Of a stretch of DNA of 64,000 nucleotides, positions 1 to 12,919 are shown piece by piece. Under the pieces are notes generated by a model. It was given only the letters and a program-made list of their open reading frames with translations, was not told the DNA's origin and did no database searches. The stretch covers positions 56,357,449 to 56,421,448 of the forward strand of contig JARCOQ010000005.1 in NCBI GenBank assembly GCA_029207755.1, in the 5' to 3' direction. The stretch is from Chamaea fasciata (lineage: Eukaryota > Chordata > Aves > Passeriformes > Sylviidae). Position numbers and translations under genes: made by a program. Numbering within the stretch: position 1 is the stretch's first letter; the number at the start of each line of letters is the position of its first letter.

Positions 1-3000
1 CTGTTGATATATTGTGTTTGTAGCTTTTTCATCTGCTAATTGATGTATGGGTGTATATACTGGTCTTTCAGCTGTGCTCCAGCTTTATATTAGAAGCACT
101 ACTTTGTTTTTTCATTCTTGTGTTTCTAATTAAAGGTTTAGGAAGATAAGTCTGAAATAAATTTGTAGCTCTCATGGATTAAAGTAACTTTATTGAAGTG
201 AACCAAGGGAAAGCAGAGATGCAGCGGATGCCTGAGCCCTCAGGCAGCCTGGAAAAATGACTTAGCAAGGTGATCACAGTCATTTCACTGGAGCATCATC
301 TTTCAAACCAGAAGGTGAAAATTCAAATTCACTAATGAAGGGGAGGTCATAGTGAGAATGAAAACACTGGGACTGAAAGCTTGGAGCTGGGGAGAAAAGA
401 AAATGGTGGTGATGTTAGAGGAAACTTATGCAAAGAGAGAAGGGGAAGAGTGTAAGAGAAAGGAAGCACTGGTAAGGAGAGACAGCAATGGCTGCAAGGG
501 GAGCAGGCCTTTTGTTGAGTGTGAAGGCCAGGATCTGTCCTTGAACAAATATTGAAGTGACAAAAGGCACACGAAGACCATGTTTTCCCTTTGGCTTTAG
601 CAAACTGTTGGCATGTTTGTGGAATGTGTGGGAAGAACCTGAACTCCAGTGCTGCCTGTGAACCAGACTCATGGTGAGATTTTTCTGACAAAGATGCATT
701 TGGGTCCTTACTGTAGTAGGGGCAGGACAAGGGCAAACCTGTGACCAACTTTTTTCATCTTGAAAGGGCAATTTCACCTGCCATTTATATCCTTGCAGAG
801 CTTCCTTGCGGGAAATTCTTCCAGCAGAGCTTTTGACCAAGTTTTCCTCCAGAAAATGAAGCAGGAGCCAGAGTCTTTTGGAAAGCCCTGCATATAAATA
901 TCTTGTTTAGTTAGTCTAATAAAGGTATTACTAACAGTGCTGCTTGGAGGATTTATTGGGGGATTTCACTAAGACAGTGTTAGCAGTGGAATTATAGTCA
1001 TTCTCTGGTAAGACCTTGTCAATGCGAGAGAAAATAACATTGATCCAATCAGAGATATTTTACAGGATCAATGTAATATTCTTTTGCATAATCACAACCA
1101 AAGGATTATGGGCCTGTGCTGGGAGTGATGAAGGATCACTTGACAGATCACAGCCTCATTTGTTCTCCTCCTTTTAACTGGTGAAGTACAGGCAGTTTTT
1201 AAAAGTCTGCCTCTATATCCCTGTATCTTAAATACATCAGGGCTCCTTCAGGCCACAGACATTATATATTCAGTCTATTGCTTTTAAACAATATTTTTGG
1301 CTACATACATTTTTCATAGCTGAGCCATACTGAAGCATCTTGGTATGACCTTGAGACAATTCCCTCTGCAATCCAGGAAACCAATGTACACAAAATGGGA
1401 AATGAGGCCCCGAGGTGAGCAGGGAGGAGGAGAAGACAAATCAATATACAGCATGAGCCTTGTAACCCAAACATCATGAGGGGCTCTGAATAAGTTTGTG
1501 TAATTGAGCTTCTGGATAGTGCAGCAATTCCTCCAAGGGGATAGGAGCATTGCAGATGGCAGTGAATTCAGGAGGCTCAAGAGCATACTGTGGTGTGCTG
1601 GGAATAACTTACTATCAAACAAGTCCTCCTCATTGTTTACACTATTGTCTTTGCATTTTTTCAAGATCCCAGGACTGCTCTATTTCTTTAACAACAGCTT
1701 TGTCATGCCTTGTGAAAGCCCTCAATCCCTCTACTGGCTGCAGTTACGTAGATATTGCCTTGGCTTTAGGCAGGGTCCTTCTGCTGTGGAAGAGAAGCAG
1801 TGTGTTTGATTGTTTCACCACATTTGACGGAATGTTTCCTTTGGATTTGCACGTACATCTCAGTTAAGGATGGAAAGGGAAAATGGTGGCTGAGGTGCAG
1901 AGCAGTGGCTCGGCTCACTGATAATATCAGGGACCATTCAAACTCCAATCCTGTGGTTTCAGATGACTTCAACTGCAGGGCTGCAAAAGTTATTTGCGGA
2001 AGAAAAACCAGCTATTACAAGTGACATTTAAAATTAGATGGGACATAGCTCTCATGAAATACAGCAGGCATCAGCTTGTTTCCATCAGGACTAAGACAGA
2101 TAACTGAACATGTCCCTTTTTCAGTCATGGGAAGAGTCTATCGTGAATCAGAGCACACAGCTTTGCTAGGAGTCTGTGACTAACATGAAGCATGTGTACA
2201 GAGGAGTATGTGAGAGGATGCAGGAGCCTTTTGGAATTAGCCCTTTAAACAAGTTCAGGCTGGGGACAAAATCTCCAGGAGTTTTTGGTCTCTGCAGCTT
2301 CACCTTGCACCAAGAAGCATGGGAAGGGGAAAAGGAGACAGGGTTACAGATCACAGATGGGTCATAGCCTCCAGGCAGCACCAAAATCCCCTTGCTGGCC
2401 TTGTCCTTGCAGGTTTATGTTTGGCAATGCAGATCTTCCACAGCCATCACTGTGGGGTGATTTGTGGAGGAAGTCTGGTTTGACAGCTCTGCTTTGCATG
2501 GCCTGTTACCTCCTGTGCCCCGTGGCACGTGGCATATGCCCCCTCCTTGTGCAGACTGTGACCTCCTGCAATGCTACACCTGTGTGGGCTCCTGCTGCCT
2601 GTGGGGAACTGCTCCTGCTTTGCTGATGGTCGTTTCCATGGGATCTGGATAACTCTGTCCTGCCTGTCCTGCCTTGGGACATTGCCATGGGTCTGGCATT
2701 GTGGCTAGCACCAAGATGGCAAAACAAACTCAGGTTGCCAGAATCATTCAGTGAGGGTAACTGGGGTGCCGTTTTATTTCTTTTCCTTGCTACCTTGAGC
2801 AATCAGTGATCAGATTGCTTCTTCAAAATGCAGTACCAAGAAGTAATTGGTGATAGTAATCATTCACTGTATGAGCTCTGGCCATAGACCTTCAGCCTTT
2901 GGACATTTTTTATGTCCTTGCAATTCACAGGTGCCTGTCATTTGTTCTGTCAGTGAGTCTGCAGAAAATCTGTACTAAAATGAGGTTAAGGGTTCAGACT

Positions 3001-5299
3001 TAAACCCAGAAAAGCATGAAAAATCAGAGCAAATCCATGCTGATAGACTGTACATTGTTGTATAAGTTCAGGATGGACCCTTATATGGGATTTTCACTCT
3101 TAACTCACAGCATCCTGCTGCTGACAGTTAAGCTAGATCATGGATATTTCTGGACTGTGCGTATTTTCATGTTAGTGGATCCATAGGCATATGATGAGCA
3201 CACCAGTGTAATTTGCATTTTAAAGTAGTCTTAAATAAGTTCTCATGTCTGCAGCTGGGCTTTGAGAAGATTGTGTTCCCTGGAGTTAGCCCAGGGCAAC
3301 GTGCTGAAGATCACACATAGCTTTTACTCTGTTCTTGCTCAAGCAAAACTGCTTTTAAGTCCAGGGGAGCTAAGTCAGCCTTGCTGAATTTGGAAGCAAG
3401 CTTGCCTTTGACTTCAGAGGGACACAGATTTTGCCCAGCATTGATTTTTGCTTGTGAAAAGTCTTAAAGAGAAAATGGAGAAAGGCCTTCTAAACCAAAC
3501 CTCCTAGGGACTTACTAATCACTCCTTCTTGCATCGGTTCACTGCCATGTGAGTCCCCTGAAATATTACCTTGAGTGGAGCAGGAGATTTGCCTAGAGAA
3601 AATTACCTATATACAAGGCAAGTGCCATGTAACACTTGCAGTTAACGTTTTGTTTGTTGGTATAAGAAAAACATGTCAACAGTTCAGTCTTGCGAAATTC
3701 CATTTGTCTGTTTGGCTGGGATACGTATTTTTTTCCTGAGGAGAGAGTAAAATTATGTTCATTTGTTTCTTTACTATGCTCCTGGCAAAGAGGAAGATTT
3801 TGTGCTGGGACTGATAAATATTTGAGTGTATTTTTTGAGGTTGCTACTCTGAATGACTGACCAAAAAAAGTTCAAGAAAAAGATATTCCAAGATTTTATA
3901 TCAATTCCTATAACTACCTTTACAAATAAAAATGTTGGGTCTTTAGTTGAATAATCCAGTACACCTCTGACATTGCAGTCTCTTGTAGAACTCATCTCTT
4001 CTGTGAAAGTGGCAAATGTAAACGTTCCCTTTCAACCAGTCTCCCTCACCAATAAATAACCCAGATCTTCCTTGATGCACATTGTGCCGACCAAACAATT
4101 TCCATCATCTTAGGCTTGTTACTTTTTCATATTTCCCTGAGGGATTTGCAATCATTATGAGTCACTTTCCATTTTGACTTGTAGCCCAAGCAATTGAACA
4201 TGAGTGTGAGGCTTCGATAAAAGCTGCTCACCGCAGATAAGTGTGACCCCCATTTACAAGCAGGTAAGGTCAGGCCTTTTCATCATAAACTTTTAGGGGG
4301 GATGCTGGTCTTTCAGGCTATCACACAGGCTAGAGAAGCATACCATGACGTCCATGTCACCGAAATTTTTATACCATCCCATCACAGTAGCATCTGAACA
4401 CCAACATGCACAACTCTGCGAGGAAATAACAGCTCAGAAACTGTCTGGAATAGATATGCCATGAATTATTAATTACCCAGGTGAAACATCTGTAGTAATG
4501 TTTGTACTATGGGCTCTGCCATTCTCTTCCTCCCCTCGTTTTAAACACTTATTTGAATATTGTTATTTATTTTAAGGTTCCTGGTGATGCCCATGCTTGA
4601 GGAGCTCAGCTGTGCTGTAGGCAGGGGAAGTTGGGCACTTGTGGGTGTGCGGTCCCTGCCGTCACGCGGGCTTATTCAGCAAAATGGCCGATGCGGGCAC
4701 GAGATGCGTAAATCAGCGAGTGCTGCAAGAAGAGCACTTAATTGAAGCTTTATCAAGTGCCTGCAGAGCTGACCTCTGAGCAGCAGCTGAACCACAGTTG
4801 GGATGGGAGCGAGCCAGCAGCTTTCACTGATTACTAAGCCCCTGTGCTGGGAAAGGATTTGCTTAGAAACCTTGCCTGCTTTACCCATGGGTAGCAGAGC
4901 CTTACATATCTAGGGGTGACTTGAATCATGCTGCCTAACTCACTTAAATTGTTCCTTTCAGCAGAGATTCAGAGCTTTCAGTACACTTTGATGACTCTGT
5001 AGTTGTGTACAGGGAATTTAAGCTAATGCCAGGCTGCTGACTCTTGGGGTAAAGACGGTGCTAACAGCACAGAGGATGTCAGGCTGTATGGTGACATGAT
5101 GGCAAATTTGTCTTGTGAAGTCGCTCTGTGCTGGCCTGGCACTGGAAGAGTGGATCCAGCACATTTCCTATACCTTCTGCATGAGCATTTCCCTGCTCTG
5201 TATGTCTGCGGCTGTGTATGCAGAGATTGGTAAATATCCAAGAGTTGTAGATATTTGCCGGTTGAGAAATGGATCTCACTGAACTGCAAAGTGTACTAA
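1..5299. other. Unique intronic sequence, no recognised gene or repeat
   Basis: Ordinary AT-rich intron with scattered short open frames. The only structures noted are a 10-bp-arm inverted repeat at 1037-1074 and a compact CpG-bearing segment at about 4650-4800 that looks different from its surroundings. No LINE, LTR or SINE signature was recognised. Confidence 0.5.
1037..1074. repeat. Inverted repeat, 10-bp perfect arms, 18-nt loop
   Basis: ACATTGATCC at 1037-1046 is exactly reverse-complementary to GGATCAATGT at 1065-1074. The flanks continue with partial complementarity (AATA against AATATT). It could fold as a small hairpin in RNA or be a chance palindrome. The arms are too short to suggest a microRNA precursor. 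Confidence 0.6.
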
Positions 5300-7040
5300 A
5301 CAAAATAAAGCCCTGAAGGCTGAAAGCAAAAGGAGAAAGAACTGTGTAAAATTTCACAAAGCTGAAAATAATGGAGGAGCAAATTAATTTGGAGATAAAA
5401 TCTAAGCAATCTTGACAGGTAATTGGGAACTTATCGACAACATTCTACTACATGTCTGCAAAAAACCACAGTGCTCTATCTGAGAAAGAAGACAGTACTG
5501 TTAAAAACTACAATAGCTTTGCTATGAGGGGAAGTAAAAATAGCAGGAACTAAAAATTGTGAATGGGCCTTTTCTCACATACAGGAAGAAGAAAGGGCAA
5601 CATACTGAAATATCTGGAAATTAAAACCTTGGAATGATAACAGCTAGGTAGGAGATGAAGCACAAGAAGGAAAACTATGGGTAGCTGTGTTGATACAGGA
5701 AGCAAAGCTCCAAAAGCTATTAAAACCCAGACACTCCAAGTAAATTATTATTATATGCTCTGTAATAGCAAAGAATATTAATGATAGAAATGCTAACAAT
5801 AGTATTTGTCTTTTGCTAAATGGAAATGATTAAGAAAACCTGTGGAAGTCAAGGATATCTTTAATAATGTTTAATTAATAATAACTTTTATTTCTCTTTT
5901 GGGAAAATCCTAGATGAGATATTCTTGCCATGTGATGACAACAGAATCCTTTTTTCTCCAGCAGTAATTTAGACTGACAAAACAGTTAATAAATTCAGTC
6001 ATTTTAATTAAATTGATCTGAATAATTTGATTCCAAGCATTTTAAAAGACCTGGCTAAGGAAATGTCCGGACTTAATTCATATAATCGGTGATGTTTAGA
6101 ATTTGCCAGTATACTGGTGAAATATCAACAACCTAGAAGAAAGCTGTTATTATTCAAACTCTTGAAAAGTCTAAATATTACAATACTAGAGAAGTAATGT
6201 AATTAATGAATAAATTAATAATTAAATACAGATATACTAAATAATGGTAATCGAAATGGATTTATAACAATAGATCTCATTAAAGTAATTTTTGTTGATA
6301 AAGACGCTAGTGTTGATTGAATGTTCCTTCTCTTTTTTTAGGCACTTGACAGGGTACCAGATGACATTTTTATTAATAAACTACAGAAATCAACATGATG
6401 CACATTAAATGGATCAAAAAGCTGAGTAAATTATGGAGTTTAAAATGAAATTTTCTATATACATAAAAGATTTCACAGGATGTTACAGGTAACGGCTTTT
6501 TGCATTAGACTAGGCTAGCTATCATTATAATTAAAGAACTAGGGGAAAACATGACAAAGTGATCCATAAAGTGTACTAATAATAGTTTGGGGAATGCTAA
6601 ATAATAATGCAAACCAGGAAGGTCTGTGGAAATGGTTGAGGAGAGCACGTTTGGTAATGCAATGCTTATAGAGCTCAACTAGCCAAGCTCAACAAAGAGG
6701 GGATTGAGGGATGGCTTCATCATAGGGTATAAAGCTGCATATGGAAAGAGAAGCTGCTCAGAGAGGACTCTGTGTCTAGCAGGCAGATACCAAGTTCATC
6801 ACAGGTGGAAAGCTGAGGTTAAACCAGCTGAATTCAAATGAGATATAAGGCCAGTTAGTGGGGAATGTATTAACCCAAGGAACAGCTTCTACTTGGAGGT
6901 GGCAAATTCTCCATTGAAAACCTTGAAAGCTTAGATTGTGTTTTTTGAACAGAAATGAATTCTGGACAGTCCCGTGGCCTCTACTGGGCATCTGAGTGAG
7001 TGATCACAGAGCTGCCTTCTGCACTCATAATTTATGATTG
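5300..7040 (+). mobile_element. Ancient degraded CR1 LINE (L3-like amniote type), RT region to 3' end
   Basis: From about 6030 the sequence follows, by memory, the coding and 3' parts of old amniote CR1 elements. The block around 6032-6065 (CATTTTAAAAGACCTGGC) is followed by a decayed RT segment at 6340-6430. That segment still reads like D(R/K)VP.DI.INKL in one frame, with a TLNG..K.. continuation. After an internal gap, 6660-7040 matches the CR1 3' region (AACAAAGAGGGGATTGAGGG, then GTCCCGTGGCCTCTACTGG, then GTGATCACAGAGCTGCCTTC) and ends in a degenerate octamer-like tail near AATTTATGATTG. The frame is destroyed by stops and indels, so nothing is translated from it. The part before 6030 is assigned only loosely. 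This is far older than the CR1 near 60.5 kb. Confidence 0.65.
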
Positions 7041-10000
7041 AACATTACATGGAAGTTGTGGCTCTGGAAAATGAGTACCCGAAACTAGAGCTCAGATTTT
7101 ACCTGTCAGTCAAAGAGTTCTCTGGCCTTCCTGAATGTAGAGCAAGACTTGGAATATTTTATGAGTGTAAGTACACGAAGCCATAAATGCACCCACTTCA
7201 AAGCTTTGGATGTATCTGGTGCCACAGTAATGCAACCTAGGAATGCTCTTAATGCCGGGCCGCATTCTGCCACTGCTCCAAGATCAAGCCAAGAGGATTT
7301 TATCAACATCAGCAGCATTTTACTGTTACATAACTCAGAACTGAGTTTATCCTGGCAAGTCAGCATGCCCAGTTTTCCCACAAGAAGGGATGTGGAGGGT
7401 GGTGACAGGAGCAGGCAGTAGAAGAGGGAAAGAACACAAGAGAAAGTTAGAAAGGAAGGACAGATGCAGGAAAACCATCAGCAGCACAACAGAGGCTAAA
7501 AAGCAGAGAAATGGGAAAGCCGCATTTTAAGCCATAATTTTGTGTACATAAGGAAAAGAAGGGAGAGAAGTATTGCCTAAAACCAGGAAAATTTTGGAGG
7601 GAAGAGAAAGAGCAGGTACATAAAAGAAAAGAAGGGAGGGAAGTATTGCACAAAACCAGGGAAATTTTGGAGGGAAGAGAAAGAGCAGGTACATAAAAGT
7701 TGGGGAGAGAGAAAGGGTGAAGAAACAGAAATGTTTGTTAGTCTTTGTGACCTTCTGTTACACTTACTGAATTATTTATTCTGATATTTGCTGGTATCTT
7801 CCTGCCAGCCATTTTTTGTCACGATATAAATAAGAGCAGAACTCTGTTACTGCTGTTCCTGGAGGGATTTTGATGTTGAATGGCAGTGGGCACCTCCCCC
7901 CTCTCCCTGGCATCAGGCGATTATGAATTATGCCGAGTGCCTCTAATAACTAAAGGGAAAGGACTGCTCAGCACATTTGGAATGTAAATCTCATTTTTTT
8001 TCTTTTTTGTAGGTCATGAAATGCAGCCCTTTTCGAAACCTCTGTGCTCAGATCACAAGCTACCACTGCACACAAATTCCTCAGCCTATCCTCTGCAAGG
8101 GTGACATTTCACCCAACGCTGAACCCCCCAGCATCCTGAGGGCTTGAGATACGATTGTTATTATTGTTGTTTTAAACACAGACATGCTGCATCATGTCAC
8201 TTAAAAAGTGCTACGTAGATGCTATACCCCATAGGAAAACAGTCTATTTAAAAACCAGAGGTTTGCTGTATTTCAATTAAAAAGCAAGAACTTAATTTGT
8301 ATTTTCTTTCCATGTCCTGCAGGTAGTCACGGGATACAATTTGCAGGGAATCTGCACTTACTGGCCAAAACTTCTGAAGTGTTCACTGCCCAGCCCCTCT
8401 CAAGCAACAAGAGAACAGGCACTTTGGGGCTCCATATTTAGTTCCTGAGCTCTTACATCTCCTACCCTTGGCACCTTCTTTGCAGGAGTAGGTTCTGGGC
8501 TGCTGCTTGAGGAGCTGGTGGCCTCTGGAGAAGATGCATGGTTCTGCTCTGCAAGAAATGAAAAGCAGGGAAGAATCCCTTAAACACTGATGGGCTGAAC
8601 TTTTTGCTTTATGATTGCAGTTATTTAATTATAATTCAGGTCAGGGATGGTCAGTTTTTGTTTCCTACTGTCCTGGCATTGTGCAACATGGAGTTCAGAC
8701 CTTTTTTCATTTTGGAAGAGTAAGCATGTTATGTAAATAGTTAAAAGAAGGGAATGCAGGTAAAAGGGACAAAAGAAATTAAAATTACTTGGTGCTTGTT
8801 TTGCTTTTGGGAGAGACAGTTACTGTCTGTGGGGAGAAATTAACTTTTCTACACAACTTTAATCTCTCTTAATTCCTTAAAATAGAGCTCTGGGAGTGAT
8901 ATGGTGCTGAGGCCTTGGTGCTGGCCAGTTTCACCTTATCATGTTCACTCAGAATATTTCCAGCCCAGCAGAGTCACTTTGCTGACAGCCCTGCACAAGC
9001 TCCAAGATATTTTCTTGCTTGCAAATTAAGTTTTCCCGGCAATCCACCCTGCTACTTCAGTTATCATCACTGGAGAACGGATGTCCTCAGGGACTCGAAA
9101 AGGACTTTGCAGTCTCACACCCATGGGTTTTAACTTGACCTTGCTCACATCACTAGTGACCAAAAGTCATTACCATAAGTGGCTTACGTGAAATGTATTG
9201 GTCTCAGTCAATTATAAGCAGACAGTTGTCTGCATGACTAAACCACCATCCCAAATGGTGCTTTTTTTGGGAAGTCCTAGGCATAGGCAGGGTCAGTACA
9301 GCTGGACTGAAACCTCAGCAAAAGCACAAGGAGAACAGACTTTAAGTTTTGTGCTTATTCACTTTCAATAGAATGAGAACAACACAATCTGTAAAATAGC
9401 TGTAAAAGGTATTTCAGGTCTGCATAAATTAGAGCAGTCTCTGGGGTTGCTCTGTCTTACACATGGGACAGTCACACTCCCCAGTCAGCCCCCATCTTCA
9501 GAAGATACCAAGGTGGCAGGAAGCCTTTTTGGCAGCCTTTGCCCCCACCTCTGCTGAGGCAGAGCAGAAACCAGCAGCCCAGTCTGTGCCCAGAACATCA
9601 GTTTTTACCCAGTGTGCCAATACAACACAGTCAGCCTTGTTCTGCACAGAATATCACACTGTGGACAAATAGGGATGCTCTCTGCCAGGACTTTTTGAGC
9701 CACAGAGAACCATCAGACTTGCTGTGACTACCCAGAGGTACTCAGCTTTGTTGGGGCACAGATGGGGTGAGATGCAGAGTCAGAGCCATGGCCCAGGAAG
9801 AGAGAGAACAGTTGGTCCATTTTGCTTTAAGCTACAGGCAGCAGATTTTCAATCTGGGAAAGGCTTGCGAGAACTGATCCGGAAATTCAAAATAGTGGAT
9901 TTTTCTCAGAATTGAAACACCAAAGCAGACATTTAATTTGAGTCAGCTGAAAGCCCCTGTTTTAGTAACTATTTAATTTTGATTTTGCTTTATTTATTAA

Positions 10001-10466
10001 TTTAGCTTGGTAAGTATGTGTTGACTACTGCCTGCTGCTAAACCCCCAGAGCTTCCTCTGTTCCCCCACTCTCCTTTCCCTGAGCAGTGACAGTTGAACC
10101 GTGCTTGCAATGTCTCTGCACACCTATAGGGAAACAGCACTGGGAAGTGCCTTCTTGGAGGCCAACTCTTCGCTGTTACTTAATCATGTCTTTCTGGCTT
10201 TCCCAACAGTGGGGGAAAGCTTTACTCTGTGCCTGCACTCGGGCTCCTTCTGCAGCTGTGTGTAGTCCTGCAGTCATGGGTGCATTAAAATTCACCTCGA
10301 AACATTAAAGCTGAGCTTCAGGATGAGATTTCTATCAAGGGGCCCAGCAGAAGGCCTAGTCCTTGATTAAGGACTGTGTATCTGAGTTGACTACTGTCCT
10401 GAGGAAAAAGACTGCCTCAAAGTGTAAAATCTAAACAGTGAAAGAATTATTGAGATATTCTGTTTT

Positions 10467-10468
<2 letters not shown>
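7041..10468. other. Intron, mostly unique sequence
   Basis: No gene recognised. The stretch contains a purine-rich zone (about 7385-7720) that includes a 73-bp tandem duplication. A short non-repeat segment at about 7880-7990 looks compact and possibly conserved. Other open frames here are short and unrecognised. Confidence 0.45.
7553..7698. repeat. 73-bp tandem duplication, two copies
   Basis: Copy 1 (7553-7625) and copy 2 (7626-7698) both run from GAAAAGAAGGGAG through TATTGC, AAACCAGG and TTTTGGAGGGAAGAG to GTACATAAAA. By eye they differ at only a few positions (such as GAGAG versus GAGGG, and CCT versus CAC). The unit is purine-rich on this strand. Near-identity suggests a fairly recent duplication. 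Confidence 0.85.

Positions 10469-10522
<54 letters not shown>
10469..10522. repeat. Uninterrupted T homopolymer, 54 nt
   Basis: An unbroken run of 54 T follows TGTTTTCC. The length may be unreliable because homopolymers are prone to sequencing and slippage errors. It could be the poly(A) of a minus-strand retrocopy lying to the right, but the sequence after it was not recognised as any gene, and no target duplication was found. A simple expanded poly(T) tract is the default reading. Confidence 0.9.
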
Positions 10523-10524
<2 letters not shown>

Positions 10525-12919
10525 CAGGAAACTCAGGTGCCTTGTCTGCAATCCTACAAAAATCTGAGCTAGAGCTGGAAGTGTGTCCAAAACTCTTGAC
10601 CCCTAGTCTTATGCCTTAGCTATAAAAGCATCCTTTCTTCCTGAATAGCTCTAGTAATGGTCTGCCTAGGGAATGAAGAGAAATGGAGACTCTTGTCTCC
10701 AGTATTATGATTCTGAATAAAGCCTCAGGTCAATGTAATCAGACACACAGAAAAGAGAAGGATGATGTCTCTATGACATGGTTGAATTACTGCCATTGCA
10801 GAGCTGGTCCAATTCTTTTCATAAATGGTAAACTTATCAATGTGAGGGAGAATCAAAGGGTTTTGTGAATTTTTGTCAAGCGCAGTGACAAAATAATCAC
10901 TATAGTCTCAGAAGGCAAGGAAGGGTCGAGGGAAACAAGGCAGGGGAAAAGTAAATTTTTTTCAGCATGACAGATAAAATTGTGAAAATTATGACAATTT
11001 CTAATATTCTGAAAATAGACTTCCTTTTTTTAGGGAATATTTCTTAAGGAAAAATTGATCCAGTTAAAAATCAAAGCGTTTCTTTATTGTTTTGCCAAAA
11101 CATTTTGGGTTGACATAAAATGATTTTTTTGTCTTAACATTTCACTGACAGCTTTGAAAATTTTATTCTGCTTGATTCAAATTTAATTTTTCCTGATTTT
11201 TCTTGTTTTCCCATCTATTTATGATGGATCTTGCTTTACTAAAAAGGCATCTTAACTTTTGCTAGCTTGATCTTGCACCTGCACTTGAATGTGAAAAAAG
11301 GAAAAATAAGTTGAAAATTAAATGCATTAAATTTTCATAATGTGTAATTTTAGTATGGATATGTAAATATTTCATCCCCCTTTCGTTCTTTTAAAACATC
11401 CTCCAGCCCATTGACTCTAGTAATGGGCCAGGTAAACATCTTGACCTTTATCTACTCAACTTAAAATCCCTATAAATAACTTTTATTGGTTTCTCTCCTC
11501 TGCAGGTATACAGTGTCAAAGCTAAGAATGTCATTGCCCCAAATTGACAATTATGTTTTCCATTTTTTTGTCTTTTGCTTTCTTTTTCTTCTTACATAGT
11601 TTATAAAGCACAAAGACAAGAAAAGTCAAAATAAAGGTCTTTGCTCAAACAAAGGTAAAATTCTGCTGCAGACAGAAAAGTGACTTTGGAGGAAAATGAC
11701 ATCACCAGACTCTGTATTTATTCTCTTCAGTGGCATCCAGATCAAATTTACTTGGTTTTCAAGGTGATGTTTCTAACCAGCCAGCCCTTAAACTCAAATT
11801 GGGATCTGAAAGTCAAGCTGTGTCCTTTCTGACTCATGCATAATCATCCTTAATAAAGTTTCTATAGACAGGATTTAGCTGACAACTTGGTGTTTATCAT
11901 ACACAAGACAAAAGAGATTAATCCAAGTCATTCATCCATAGCTAGGCTGACTCTTCATCATTAGCTGGTTAATGTGTGCTATCTGTAAAGCAAGCCAGAA
12001 CAGGATGATCCAAAGAGCAGATGTCCTAATATGGAGTTGGTTTTATGCAATGCTTTTCTCCACCAAAAATGCATTTCATTTTAACCAAGTATTTCCCAGA
12101 CAAATCCACTGGTTAGCCCCTGTGATAGTAGACCTGGGAGAAATCCGTTTTGCCTTTCTTCCCCTCACCTTTGTGCCCAACTTCCAAAGCAGAATTTGTG
12201 TATGGGATTAAAAAGGGGAAGGAGTGGGGGTGATGGTTCAAGGTAGGAATATCTGGGGTTCTGCTCTGGAATGGGATCAGCTGGTCAATGGAACATGAAG
12301 TCAGATTTGAGGTTTCCAGCCCCATAGCTCTCCTTGTTGAGCATGGTACCTCATCGAGTACGGCACATGATACTGAACAGCCTCCCGAGGTCGTTGACAT
12401 GTGCATTTGTGTATTTAATGTACATGTGTGGCAGCCTGACACCCGCTGTGACAGAAACCACCAGCGGTCTCTGCGGCAAGCTGCCATCTCCCATCTCTTT
12501 AGGTTGAGGTGATGATGCAGGTTGATCTTGCTTTGAGATCTTCCCTCTTTTTAATGAGTGTTAGGTCTTGTCTTAAATGTTATTTTAATCCACTTGTCAT
12601 GTAGTTAGTGTGCTGAGTAGTCAGGCAAGGAGAGGGGAGCTGGCTGGGTGCAGGGTAAGTGAGATATCTCTCTGCTTGGGAGGGCTCTGGTCCTTCCCCT
12701 CAACCACACTTACCTCATGTCTGATGATGAACGTTAAAGGGAAGACTGGATGTCGCCTGGCTTTTTTCCTGTCACCAGGGTAGCTGTAAGAAACATAGGA
12801 AAGCATAATCAGTTTGAAGAAGTGATGCCCTTTAAGCAGAGAGAGAAAGAGATCATGCTTATAGGAGGCATTGCTTTGCAAGTAGCACACTGGAGCAGAG
12901 GAGAAGTGGCCACTCTCAA
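10523..12919. other. Unique intronic sequence
   Basis: No gene recognised. The stretch is mostly AT-rich. A segment at about 12290-12500 is richer in CpG and has little low-complexity sequence, which marks it as a possible conserved noncoding element. Confidence 0.45.
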
